A DNA stretch of 24,331 nt from Endozoicomonadaceae bacterium (GCA_023146365.1 JAGLCE010000017.1:1-24331); one strand, 5' to 3'; numbered from the stretch's first letter, positions 1-7,658 are shown. The notes: a model not told the origin generated them from the letters alone. Made by a program: numbers and translations.

Positions 1-110
1 TTTTTAAATAAATTGCGGACAATTCTCAGTAAAAAGTTGAATCCTGAGCCTCACTCTGTGTTCTTAAATTCGGAAACTGTGCAAGCAATCAATAAGTCAC
101 GGATTCAGGA
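1..110 (-). repeat. 110-bp dispersed repeat, copy A (IS end or MITE-like)
   Basis: The reverse complement of this segment matches 24191-24300 with only three mismatches over 110 bases, by eye. A more diverged copy is at 19245-19352. The inner edge here is AAGTCACGGATTCAGG followed by A, and similarity to the other copies stops there. No transposase gene accompanies it. Because it starts at base 1, the element may continue out of the window. It could be the terminal part of an insertion sequence (a CCTG-type end recalls the IS1380 family, a weak guess) or a small non-autonomous element. Confidence 0.85.
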
Positions 111-457
111 CTACTTTAATCCGATTTAGTTTTTATCGGGCAAGCGTGTGTCACTTATTCTGGCAATCTAGTAACGTTAAAAACCCAAAAAACATTTTTT
201 AAGAGGTTGATTGCTGATTTTGTGTTGTCTATATAAGAAAGCATGCTCAGCAGGAGTTAGTTATTACTGAATCTTGCGTTTATATCGTTTAATGTAGAGG
301 CAAATCTAGTGGCAAATTGGTGTATCTGGTGGTTGATAGGTTGTCTAAGCCGTGAATGGTGATGAATACACGGGTGTGAGCTTGATGAAGATATCAAAAC
401 GATTGCATCACGGATCGTGATAGAAGCAGCCGTCCGGTAACGAGAGGGGAAGCCATA
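111..457. other. Leader region upstream of fadH, no gene
   Basis: I see no convincing coding frame in these 347 bases. They lie between the 110-bp repeat and the fadH start. They contain a plausible sigma-70 promoter (207-235) and a strong purine-rich ribosome binding site (GAGAGGGG, about 442-449) just before the GTG start of fadH. A short inverted repeat (CCGAT at 121-125, ATCGG at 135-139) has no T-run and is not a convincing terminator. Confidence 0.6.
207..235 (+). promoter_or_regulatory. Candidate sigma-70 promoter for fadH
   Basis: TTGATT (207-212) and TATATA (230-235) are separated by 17 bases, the optimal sigma-70 spacing. Transcription would start near 242, giving a leader of about 215 nt before fadH. 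This is found by inspection only; no operator was recognised. Confidence 0.4.
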
Positions 458-2503
458 GTGTCAGGACAGGACAAGTACCCGCATTTGTTGGAACCGCTGG
501 ATCTTGGTTTCACGACATTGCGTAATCGAACTCTGATGGGCTCAATGCATACTGGACTTGAAGAGCGTCCGAAGGGTTTTGAGCGTCTGGCGGCATTTTA
601 CGCTGAGCGTGCCCGAAATGGTGTTGGTCTGATCGTTACCGGTGGCATAGGCCCTAATGCAGAAGGAGCTGTTGCCGTAGGGGCAGCCAAGCTGAGTACC
701 GAGGAGGAAGCGAAACAACATCGTATTATTACAGAGTCAGTAAACCGGGAGGGTGGTACAATTTGTATGCAGATTCTCCATGCTGGTCGTTATGCCTATA
801 ACCCGAATAGTGTTGCGCCATCAGCCGTACAGGCACCGATTAATCCATTCAAGCCTCATGAGCTGACAGACGACGAAATTGAAAAGCAGATTCAGGATTT
901 CGTTCATTGTGCTGTACTGGCTCAGAAAGCGGGTTATAACGGCGTCGAAATTATGGGTTCTGAAGGTTACTTTATTAATCAGTTCATTACTGAGCGAGTG
1001 AATCTGCGGAGTGATCGGTGGGGTGGCAGTTATGAAAACCGTATTCGTTTGCCGCTGGAGATCATCCGTCGCGTTCGTGAGCAAGTCGGCGCTGAATGGA
1101 TCATTATTTATCGTTTGTCGATGCTGGATCTGGTGGAAGACGGTAGTGTTTGGGGTGAGATTGTCACGTTGGCGAAATGTGTTGAAAGTGCCGGTGCGAC
1201 ACTGATTAGTACTGGTATTGGCTGGCATGAAGCTCGTATTCCGACGATCGGTACCATGGTGCCGCGTGCCGCGTTTACTGATGTCACTGCGAAGCTGAAA
1301 GGTGAGGTGGGTATTCCGCTGGTCACGACCAACCGAATCAATACACCAGAGGTCGCAGAAGAGGTTCTGGCGAAGGGGCAGTCAGATATGGTCTCCATGG
1401 CTCGTCCGTTTCTTGCTGATGGTGAGTTTGTCATCAAGGCGGAGCAGGGGCGTGCTGATGAGATCAATACCTGCATTGGCTGTAATCAAGCGTGCTTGGA
1501 TCATATCTTTCAGGCCAAACTGATCAGTTGTCTAGTGAATCCCCGAGCCTGTCATGAGACTGAGCTGAACTATATTCCGCTCAAGCGGAAAGAAGCCATT
1601 AAAAAAATTGCAGTGATAGGCGCAGGTCCAGCAGGTCTGGCATTTGCGACGGTTGCTGCGGAGCGAGGGCATAATGTGACTTTGTTTGATCAGGCTGATG
1701 AGATCGGCGGTCAGTTTAATGTGGCAAAGTTGATACCTGGAAAGGAAGAATTTTACGAAACCCTGCGTTATTTTCGCCGCCGTATTGAGTTGACAGGTGT
1801 GAATTTGCAGCTGGGTCAAACCGTCATAGCCGATGATCTGCAAGGTATCGGTTTTGATGAGGTGGTTCTAGCCACCGGTATTCAGCCGAGGAGGCCTGCT
1901 ATTGAAGGTGTTGAGAGTGACAAGGTGCTCGGTTATCTCGATGTTCTGAAGTATGGCAAATCGGTCGGCAAGCGAGTGGCGATCATCGGCGCAGGAGGTA
2001 TCGGTTTTGATGTGGCGGAATTTATCACGCATGAAGGTCACTCTCGTAGCCTGAGTAAGGAGGCTTTCTTCAAGGCGTGGGGTATTGATCAAGCGTTCAA
2101 TGTCAGAGGGGGCATTGCAGGCAAACAGCCAGAACCATCCTCATCGCCGCGTGAAGTCTTTCTGTTACAGCGTAAGCGCGGTAAGGTTGGCCAGACTCTA
2201 GGTAAGACCACCGGCTGGATACATCGGGCAACGCTCAAGAGTAAGGGCGTGGTTATGCTTAACAACGTTGAGTATCAGAAAATTGATGATGAAGGGCTAC
2301 ATATCCTGCAGGATGGCGAATTCAAAATGCTACCGGTTGATACCGTGATTATCTGTGCAGGTCAAGAATCGTTGAGAGAGCTGCAGGCTGATATCGAAGC
2401 CGGTGGGATGCCTGTTCATCTCATTGGTGGTGCTGATGATGCGGGAGAGTTGGATGCTAAACGCGCTATTGATCAAGGCTCTCGCTTGGCGTCGGTGATC
2501 TGA
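458..2503 (+). CDS. fadH: 2,4-dienoyl-CoA reductase (NADPH), FadH
   Basis: FadH reduces 2,4-dienoyl-CoA esters with NADPH, so that polyunsaturated acyl chains can enter beta-oxidation in the cytoplasm. The 681-residue product is full length and resembles E. coli FadH throughout. The N-terminal old-yellow-enzyme-like barrel includes MGSEGYFINQF (about 166-176, Tyr171) and GWHEARIPTIG (His257), positions corresponding to the catalytic Tyr and His of the family. A 4Fe-4S cluster site follows as C339-x2-C342-x3-C346-x11-C358. The C-terminal half has two dinucleotide-binding loops, GAGPAG (388-393, FAD) and GAGGIG (511-516, NADPH), and ends with a conserved VICAGQE segment. The start is GTG, chosen because GAGAGGGG lies about 8 bases upstream and no other in-frame start is present. 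It is apparently transcribed alone or with the PLP-enzyme gene 63 nt downstream. Confidence 0.97.
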   Translation: MSGQDKYPHLLEPLDLGFTTLRNRTLMGSMHTGLEERPKGFERLAAFYAERARNGVGLIVTGGIGPNAEGAVAVGAAKLSTEEEAKQHRIITESVNREGGTICMQILHAGRYAYNPNSVAPSAVQAPINPFKPHELTDDEIEKQIQDFVHCAVLAQKAGYNGVEIMGSEGYFINQFITERVNLRSDRWGGSYENRIRLPLEIIRRVREQVGAEWIIIYRLSMLDLVEDGSVWGEIVTLAKCVESAGATLISTGIGWHEARIPTIGTMVPRAAFTDVTAKLKGEVGIPLVTTNRINTPEVAEEVLAKGQSDMVSMARPFLADGEFVIKAEQGRADEINTCIGCNQACLDHIFQAKLISCLVNPRACHETELNYIPLKRKEAIKKIAVIGAGPAGLAFATVAAERGHNVTLFDQADEIGGQFNVAKLIPGKEEFYETLRYFRRRIELTGVNLQLGQTVIADDLQGIGFDEVVLATGIQPRRPAIEGVESDKVLGYLDVLKYGKSVGKRVAIIGAGGIGFDVAEFITHEGHSRSLSKEAFFKAWGIDQAFNVRGGIAGKQPEPSSSPREVFLLQRKRGKVGQTLGKTTGWIHRATLKSKGVVMLNNVEYQKIDDEGLHILQDGEFKMLPVDTVIICAGQESLRELQADIEAGGMPVHLIGGADDAGELDAKRAIDQGSRLASVI

Positions 2504-2510
2504 TGATGGT

Positions 2511-2554
2511 TCATTCCTCGTCAGCGACGGTATTTTCCTGATGAATGATTTTTT
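2511..2554 (+). terminator. Candidate rho-independent terminator after fadH
   Basis: TCATTC (2511-2516) plus TCAG (2521-2524) can pair with CTGA (2538-2541) plus GAATGA (2543-2548), leaving a small internal loop, and six T residues follow (2549-2554). The stem is imperfect and fairly AT-rich, so it may be weak. It lies immediately before the start codon of the next gene. Confidence 0.4.
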
Positions 2555-2566
2555 CTGGTTCTGTTC

Positions 2567-3505
2567 ATGTCACTCGCTTCCGATTTTATTCCTGGATTGA
2601 AGGAACCTGTTCCCGTTCATACGCTTACAGGGTCATCAGATCCTCTCTCAAGGGTACGTCTTGATGTCCTTCGACTGGATCTTGTTCACCCGCTGGTCTG
2701 CGGTAATAAGTGGTACAAACTGAAATATAATCTGGCCGACTGTCTCAAAAGTGGAAGTCGTATCGTGATTAGCTTCGGCGGCGCCTGGTCTAACCATCTG
2801 CATGCGTTGGCAGCGGCCTGTCAGATATCGGGTATTGCGTGTATCGGTGTGGTTCGAGGCCATAAGCCGGAGACGTTATCACCCTCATTGCGCGATATGC
2901 AGGCAATGGGCATGCAGTTGCATTTTGTCAGTCGGGAAACCTATCGTTTGCGACATGATCCTGCTTTTCATGCAACGCTGATCAGGGGGTTAGGGTGTGA
3001 TGAGGTAACGACACGAATCATTCCGGAAGGGGGCAGTAATGACTTGGCTATGCGAGGTTGCGCTGAAATTCTTTCGTGTCATTCGATCAGGCCTGACGAT
3101 TACGATCTGATTGCCACTGCCTGTGGGACCGGCGTAACGCTGGCAGGATTGATACTCGGTGCCGCAGGAAGAGGGCGGTTTCTCGGTGTTTCTGTATTGA
3201 AAGGTGGCGGTTTTCTTCGTCGTGAGATTAGTGAACGCTTGATGGGTGTTGATTGCATCTGTGATAACTGGCAGCTTCGAACCGAATTTCATTGCGGTGG
3301 CTATGCTAGGCAGACTGATGAGCTGCTCACATTTATTGCATCGTTGACTCATGAGACCGATCTGCCTCTGGATCGTGTTTATACCGGTAAACTGTTTTTT
3401 GCTTTGAAACAGTTGGTGGCCTCTGGAGATATCGTGCCTGATAGCCGGATTCTAGCGATTCACACCGGTGGTTTGCAGGGTAACCGCTCATTGCTGGATG
3501 CGTAA
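2567..3505 (+). CDS. PLP-dependent ACC deaminase / D-cysteine desulfhydrase family enzyme
   Basis: This 312-residue protein belongs to the fold-type II PLP enzymes that include 1-aminocyclopropane-1-carboxylate deaminase and D-cysteine desulfhydrase. The motif GNKWYKLKYNL (about 46-56) carries Lys51, the expected Schiff-base lysine. SFGGAWSNH (69-77) is the substrate and phosphate region, PEGGSND (153-159) follows, and ACGTGVTLAG (185-194) is the glycine loop that holds the PLP phosphate. The C-terminal IHTGGLQGN is also typical. Sequence alone does not separate ACC deaminase from D-cysteine desulfhydrase; the short form next to housekeeping genes makes a general D-amino-acid or sulfur-amino-acid role at least as likely as true ACC deamination. 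The ATG has no clear Shine-Dalgarno sequence. The 3' end overlaps the convergent DUF1853 gene by 18 nt. Confidence 0.85.
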   Translation: MSLASDFIPGLKEPVPVHTLTGSSDPLSRVRLDVLRLDLVHPLVCGNKWYKLKYNLADCLKSGSRIVISFGGAWSNHLHALAAACQISGIACIGVVRGHKPETLSPSLRDMQAMGMQLHFVSRETYRLRHDPAFHATLIRGLGCDEVTTRIIPEGGSNDLAMRGCAEILSCHSIRPDDYDLIATACGTGVTLAGLILGAAGRGRFLGVSVLKGGGFLRREISERLMGVDCICDNWQLRTEFHCGGYARQTDELLTFIASLTHETDLPLDRVYTGKLFFALKQLVASGDIVPDSRILAIHTGGLQGNRSLLDA

Positions 3506-4420
3506 ATGCGCCTTTGCTTCCCAGTCGTTAGGGACAAGAAAAAATCGACTGACTTCATCGTGTTGTCCCGCTCTCTCTTTGAATCCGGTTAGCATGACTG
3601 GACCATGGTGTTGAGCTGGCAGTGAGACGAGGGGATGTAACGATTCACGAGTTTGAATGCGTGGATGTGCTGGGTAGATGGATCGACGGTTGATCGAATG
3701 TGTGATCCACTCATGCTTGCTCAGGTGTGCTATGTGGCTGATTTGACGCTGTTCCAGGTAATCGTTGAGTTCACTCACGGGCAACCATTCACCACGAAGG
3801 TGATTGCCTGAAGCGATCTCAAGAGTATGACACCGCTTGTCAAACGGGTAAAAGAGGGAGCCTTGGAGCAGTGCTTCGCTAACGACATTGGTAATGCCAA
3901 GCATCTCCAGTGAATCTCTGCCTTCGGATGTTTGGCTCAACTGGCACTGTTGTTCAAGCATGCGAGTTAACTTGAGGTCAAGGCGATCCTCAAGCCCTGG
4001 ACCGAGCCACTCCCTGGGAGAAATGGCGTCGGGTAAGCCAAGGTAAAACTTGACGGCCATTTCACGATGAATAAAGCGCTTCCGAATAGTGCAAAAATAG
4101 AGAAGATCAAACTCACCAACGGTGCATTTTTCAGACTGTACCTGATGATTGCAGCGAATAAGTTGAGTCTCTCGCAGATAGTTAAAAATAAATTGCCACA
4201 GTGTTTCGTAATAAATACCGAGCAGATGGTTCCGCTTGAATGAAGGTTTGTTGAGTAAGTCGTCAGTGTGTCGGGAGATCTCCGTGATATCAGGCTGATA
4301 GGCAGCATTCAAGGGCGATGTTATTAGTGCGGGATGGTGGTGATCATCCAGTAACACAGGGCTGTTGAGTAGCCATTTCAGCGCATTCGCCACCTGTTCA
4401 GTGGTAAAATTAACACTCAT
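3488..4420 (-). CDS. DUF1853 family protein
   Basis: This 310-residue cytoplasmic protein resembles the DUF1853 family, which in Pseudomonas lies near nadK. Its molecular role is unknown to me. The best-marked region is residues 101-130, with VGEFDLLYF (Glu103, Asp105) followed by HREMAVKFYLGLP (Glu120, Lys124). The pattern of an acidic pair on one strand and E-x3-K on the next resembles the core of PD-(D/E)XK nuclease folds, though the spacing is not canonical. A second conserved-looking segment is GPGLEDRLDLKLTRML (about 136-151). There is no signal peptide or membrane segment. The gene is divergent from nadK and convergent with the PLP-enzyme gene, sharing 18 nt with its 3' end. AGG stretches lie 6 and 14 nt before the ATG. 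Confidence 0.8.
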   Translation of the reverse strand: MSVNFTTEQVANALKWLLNSPVLLDDHHHPALITSPLNAAYQPDITEISRHTDDLLNKPSFKRNHLLGIYYETLWQFIFNYLRETQLIRCNHQVQSEKCTVGEFDLLYFCTIRKRFIHREMAVKFYLGLPDAISPREWLGPGLEDRLDLKLTRMLEQQCQLSQTSEGRDSLEMLGITNVVSEALLQGSLFYPFDKRCHTLEIASGNHLRGEWLPVSELNDYLEQRQISHIAHLSKHEWITHSINRRSIYPAHPRIQTRESLHPLVSLPAQHHGPVMLTGFKERAGQHDEVSRFFLVPNDWEAKAHLRIQQ

Positions 4421-4444
4421 AACCTAATAATCCTGAGAAACCCT

Positions 4445-4474
4445 GTGACGCTCAGGGCTGTGGATGTTTATAAT
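4445..4474 (+). promoter_or_regulatory. Candidate nadK promoter in the divergent spacer
   Basis: A perfect -10 box TATAAT (4469-4474) is preceded by GTGACG (4445-4450, sharing TGAC with the consensus -35) at 18-base spacing. Transcription would begin near 4481, about 30 nt before the ATG at 4511. This supports the shorter NadK start, because the upstream GTG at 4445 would lie inside the promoter. The inverted pair CCTGAG (4432-4437) and CTCAGG (4451-4456) overlaps the -35 area and could be an operator. Confidence 0.55.
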
Positions 4475-4510
4475 GTACGACAATATCTATTTTTCATAAC
4501 CAATGATTTT

Positions 4511-5392
4511 ATGGAACAGTTCAAGAACGTTGGGATTAGTGGTCGTCTGGGCAATGCTCAGGTTTTGGAGACGCTAAGGCGGCTGAAACGGTTTTTGTTG
4601 TCCCGTCACTTGCACATTATTCTCGAAGAGCCGCTGGCGCAACTGCTACCAGGTCATGGTCTGCAGGTCTGTAAGCTTCAGATGATGGGCGATATCTGTG
4701 ATCTAGTTATCGTGGTGGGCGGTGACGGCAGTATGCTGGGCGCAGCTCGGGCACTGGCGCAGTATAATCTGCCTGTGCTGGGAGTGAATCGGGGTAGCTT
4801 GGGCTTCCTGACCGATATTCAGCCCGATCATCTGGAAGAGCAGATCGGCGATGTACTGGAAGGCAAGTATATTGTTGAAAGTCGCTTTTTGCTGGAAATG
4901 ACGATCAAACGGGAGAGTGAGACGATTGGCAGTGCTGGTGCATTGAATGAAGTGGTGCTTCATCCCGGTAAGGCTACCCGAATGATTGAGTTTGAACTCT
5001 TCATTGATGGGCAGTTTGTCTACAGTCAGCGGTCTGACGGTTTGATTGTCGCAACGCCGACCGGTTCCACGGCCTATGCGCTCTCTGGGGGTGGTCCAAT
5101 CATGCATCCTCGGCTGGATGCTCTCGTACTGGTGCCAATGTTTCCCCATACACTCAGCAGTCGTCCTATTGTCGTTGATGGTAAAAGTGAACTAAAAATA
5201 GTGATTGGTAAAAATAATCCAACCTATCCGCAGCTGAGTTGTGATGGACAAGTGCATATCACTGCGGCACCTGGTGATACCGTGACCGTTAGTAAAAAGC
5301 CCTATCGATTGAGACTGATCCATCCTCTTAACCATAATTATTACGAAGTGTGCCGCACCAAACTGAGTTGGGGTAACCGCCTGGATAGCTAG
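4511..5392 (+). CDS. nadK: NAD kinase
   Basis: NAD kinase phosphorylates NAD to NADP in the cytoplasm using ATP or polyphosphate. The 293-residue product has the family hallmarks in order: GGDGSMLGAAR (70-80), the NRGSLGFLTD segment (93-102), NEVVLHPGK (146-154) and the glycine-rich DGLIVATPTGSTAYALSGGG (177-196). The C-terminal stretch with LIHPLNHNYYEVCRTKL is strongly Pseudomonas-like. I chose ATG 4511 because the protein then begins MEQFKNVGISGRLG, matching the usual N-terminus of Pseudomonas NAD kinases as I remember it. The longer reading from GTG 4445 would add 22 unlike residues and cover the apparent promoter. No good Shine-Dalgarno precedes 4511. It starts the + strand run that continues to pepN. 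Confidence 0.96.
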   Translation: MEQFKNVGISGRLGNAQVLETLRRLKRFLLSRHLHIILEEPLAQLLPGHGLQVCKLQMMGDICDLVIVVGGDGSMLGAARALAQYNLPVLGVNRGSLGFLTDIQPDHLEEQIGDVLEGKYIVESRFLLEMTIKRESETIGSAGALNEVVLHPGKATRMIEFELFIDGQFVYSQRSDGLIVATPTGSTAYALSGGGPIMHPRLDALVLVPMFPHTLSSRPIVVDGKSELKIVIGKNNPTYPQLSCDGQVHITAAPGDTVTVSKKPYRLRLIHPLNHNYYEVCRTKLSWGNRLDS

Positions 5393-5594
5393 GCGCTTAG
5401 CGCTGTCGAACGTTATCCATGCATTAATTTCATGATTTGTAGTATGCAAACAGTACGAACCATCAGGGCTACGACTTGATTGGCTATCTATTTTGGCCGC
5501 GCTATACCCTGTCTCTGGGACGATGTGGATCTTGACGAACGTTTGATAGCACTGAATACTTTTGAATGGATTGCGATCTGTCTGCGAGAAAACC
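5393..5594 (+). other. nadK-rhomboid spacer with possible gene remnant
   Basis: No intact gene fits here. Two short coding-like stretches occur in different frames. 5467-5484 reads GYDLIG, reminiscent of the start of metallophosphoesterases (GYDLIGDIHG). 5480-5608 is open for 43 codons in another frame, without a start codon, and contains LWDDVDLDERLIALN. In Pseudomonas I recall a metallophosphoesterase gene between nadK and the rhomboid gene, so this may be the scar of its loss. The assignment is speculative. Confidence 0.3.
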
Positions 5595-6479
5595 ATGCAG
5601 CGCCTACTTGAATTACCCTCAGACATTGATCTGCTACCCTTTTCGGCCTTTCTCTGGCAAAAAGGCATTCCCCATCGTATTTCTGAGGAGTGTGGGCAGC
5701 AGGTATTGTGGCTGGATCACTCAGTCTATGCTTTGCAGGTCGAGCAGTTTTATGCCGACTGGCAGGCTGGGCTGCTGCAATTGAGTGAAGTGAAGTCTGA
5801 TGGGTGGAAGCATCATGGGCTGATGAATGGCCCTATGGCGGATTGGAAGCGGATACCAGCAACCATCGTGTTTATCGTGACCTGTCTGGTGGTCGCCTTT
5901 ATTACACAGTTAGGGAGTGACTATCACACGATTGCCTGGTTATCGTTTCTCAACTTTAATGTGACCGATCAATATATTCGCTTCGTTCCGTTGTCCTATA
6001 GTCTGTTGAATGGTGAATACTGGCGTCTGCTTACGCCGATTTTCTTGCATTTCGGTATGATGCATTTGGCGTTCAATATGCTTTGGTTACTGGAATTCGG
6101 GCGTAGGTTGGAGCTGCATCATGGTGGCCTGCTTCTAACACTGCTGATAGTGGTGATCGGTTTGGTATCGAACGTTGCTCAATATCATTTCGGTGGCGCT
6201 GGCAGGTTGTTTGGTGGTTTCTCTGGCGTCATTTATGGCCTGATGGGTTTTTTGTGGATTAGAGAAAAGGAGCAACCTGGTCTTTATGGCGTTCCGTCTG
6301 GTATCTATCTGTTTATGTTGATCTGGTTGGTGATAGGATTGACCGGTGTACTGAGTGTGATCGGTTTTGGTCAGGTGGCCAATACCGCTCATGTTGGAGG
6401 TCTGCTGACGGGAGCGGCCTGCGGTTGGCTGTATAGTCGGTTCCAAGGTAAATCAAAAAAGAGCATGGAGGATGGCTGA
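5595..6479 (+). CDS. GlpG-type rhomboid intramembrane serine protease
   Basis: Rhomboid proteases cleave transmembrane segments inside the inner membrane. This 294-residue protein has a soluble N-terminal domain of about 85 residues, then six or more hydrophobic segments from about residue 88. The family motifs are HFGMMHLAFNMLW (152-164, with His152, His157 and Asn161), GGFSG with the predicted nucleophile Ser210, and AHVGG with the partner His266. The Ser-His dyad and the oxyanion-site His/Asn are therefore all present and it should be active. The ATG at 5595 gives MQRLLELPSD. An in-frame TTG at 5562 would add 11 residues but lacks a ribosome binding site. The start overlaps the end of a remnant frame by 17 nt. 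It heads a tight run with the next two genes (gaps of 27 and 21 nt), suggesting one operon. Confidence 0.93.
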   Translation: MQRLLELPSDIDLLPFSAFLWQKGIPHRISEECGQQVLWLDHSVYALQVEQFYADWQAGLLQLSEVKSDGWKHHGLMNGPMADWKRIPATIVFIVTCLVVAFITQLGSDYHTIAWLSFLNFNVTDQYIRFVPLSYSLLNGEYWRLLTPIFLHFGMMHLAFNMLWLLEFGRRLELHHGGLLLTLLIVVIGLVSNVAQYHFGGAGRLFGGFSGVIYGLMGFLWIREKEQPGLYGVPSGIYLFMLIWLVIGLTGVLSVIGFGQVANTAHVGGLLTGAACGWLYSRFQGKSKKSMEDG

Positions 6480-6506
6480 AGATTGGAGGGGCAACAGGAG
6501 ACAATG

Positions 6507-6779
6507 ATGGATTTTGAGCAGTTAATCAAGACGATGGCGCCCGGAACAGTGGCTAATCTTCGTCGTGTGATTGAATTGGGCAGGTGGCCGGATGGTCGGG
6601 GTCTGACAGCAGAGCAGAGAGGCTCCAGTCTGCAGGCTGTTATTGCGTGGGAAAACCTGCATCTGCCAGATAGTGAAAGAACGGGCTATTTGCATCAAAG
6701 GTGTGGATCCTCTAAAAATCATGCGTCTACCGATGACGATCAAGATGATCATACGATTCTGCGGTTCAGGGATGCTTGA
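6507..6779 (+). CDS. DUF1315 (YeaC-like) small protein
   Basis: This 90-residue protein starts MDFEQLIKTMAP and has the segment VIELGRWPDGRGLTAEQRGS, which matches the VELGKWPDG-x-ALTxEQ core of the YeaC/DUF1315 family. The N-terminal two thirds align well with that family. The C-terminal tail (CGSSKNHASTDDDQDD) is acidic and not conserved as far as I know. The function of YeaC is unknown. The second of two adjacent ATGs (6504 and 6507) is preferred because GGAG (6497-6500) is then 6 nt away; the first would be 3 nt away. Its position between the rhomboid and DUF2797 genes matches the Pseudomonas order I remember. Confidence 0.85.
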   Translation: MDFEQLIKTMAPGTVANLRRVIELGRWPDGRGLTAEQRGSSLQAVIAWENLHLPDSERTGYLHQRCGSSKNHASTDDDQDDHTILRFRDA

Positions 6780-6800
6780 ATCCAGTCGCTGGAGTGAGCT

Positions 6801-7658
6801 TTGACAGACAAAATGGCAGTCGATGCAAGGGTTTTTACGGGTGCGTTAAAGAAAATGCAGGGTGAGATGGTCGATGGCCTTGTGCACTATCGACTGCCTG
6901 TAGGGGAGACGCTATTGCCGCTCAACGACTTGATTGGTAAACAATTCTCTCTTAGCTACCGTGGTAAGATTCACTGCGTTCACTGTGGCAAGAGGACCAG
7001 AAAAAGCTTTAATCAGGGATTTTGTTTCACATGCTTCAGTCATCTGGCTGCTTGTGACAGCTGCATTATGAGTCCAGAGAAATGTCACTATGATGCAGGA
7101 ACCTGTCGTGAGCCTGAATGGGGCGAACGAAACTGCATGACTGATCATGTGGTTTATCTGGCGAACTCATCCGGTATTAAAGTGGGTATTACCCGTCTGG
7201 ATCAGGTGCCGATTCGCTGGATTGATCAAGGGGCTATTAACGCCTTGCCCATTTTTCGGGTGGCTACGCGACGTCTGTCTGGAGTGGTGGAAAATCTGTT
7301 TCGTTCTGAAGTGAGCGATCGAACCAACTGGCGTGTCATGCTGAAAGGGCAGGTGCCAGAGCTGGATCTTCGGGTGGAGCGCGATAGATTGTTTGATCAT
7401 TTCGTAGATGATATCACCGCCTTGCAACAGAAGTATGGCGTACAGGCCGTACAGCCGGTGAAAGATGCACAGCAGTACATCTTCCGTTACCCTGTTCAAC
7501 AATACCCTGTGAAAGTTACGTCTTTTAACCTTGATAAGATACCGGTCATTGAGAGTGTGCTTCAGGGCATTAAAGGTCAGTACTTGATGTTTGATACCGG
7601 TGTGATCAACATCCGGAAATATACCGCTTATCAGATGGATGTTTCTGTGGAGGTTTGA
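6801..7658 (+). CDS. DUF2797 family protein with Cys-rich N-terminal region
   Basis: This 285-residue protein resembles DUF2797 proteins found beside pepN in gammaproteobacteria; no biochemical function is known to me. Residues 59-112 contain nine cysteines (59, 62, 75, 78, 85, 88, 95, 102, 112), four of them as CVHC and CFTC pairs, which suggests a zinc-ribbon-like module. Next comes DHVVYLANSSGIKVGITR (115-132) followed by RW (139-140). This VYL ... KVGIT ... R pattern is like the start of GIY-YIG nuclease domains of the T5orf172 kind, so a nucleic-acid role is a reasonable guess. The remainder (about 150-285) is soluble. The start is TTG 6801, supported by GGAG 6 nt upstream; the ATG at 6813 lacks a usable ribosome binding site. 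It is 21 nt after the DUF1315 gene. Confidence 0.85.
   Translation: MTDKMAVDARVFTGALKKMQGEMVDGLVHYRLPVGETLLPLNDLIGKQFSLSYRGKIHCVHCGKRTRKSFNQGFCFTCFSHLAACDSCIMSPEKCHYDAGTCREPEWGERNCMTDHVVYLANSSGIKVGITRLDQVPIRWIDQGAINALPIFRVATRRLSGVVENLFRSEVSDRTNWRVMLKGQVPELDLRVERDRLFDHFVDDITALQQKYGVQAVQPVKDAQQYIFRYPVQQYPVKVTSFNLDKIPVIESVLQGIKGQYLMFDTGVINIRKYTAYQMDVSVEV

Noticed and set aside
4445..4510. N-terminal extension of NadK from GTG 4445
   Set aside because: The added residues do not resemble the family and the region contains a good -10 box; ATG 4511 matches the usual NadK N-terminus.
5192..5668. Minus-strand 158-codon frame across the nadK end and spacer
   Set aside because: It overlaps two real genes on the other strand, has low-complexity-like composition and no recognised similarity.
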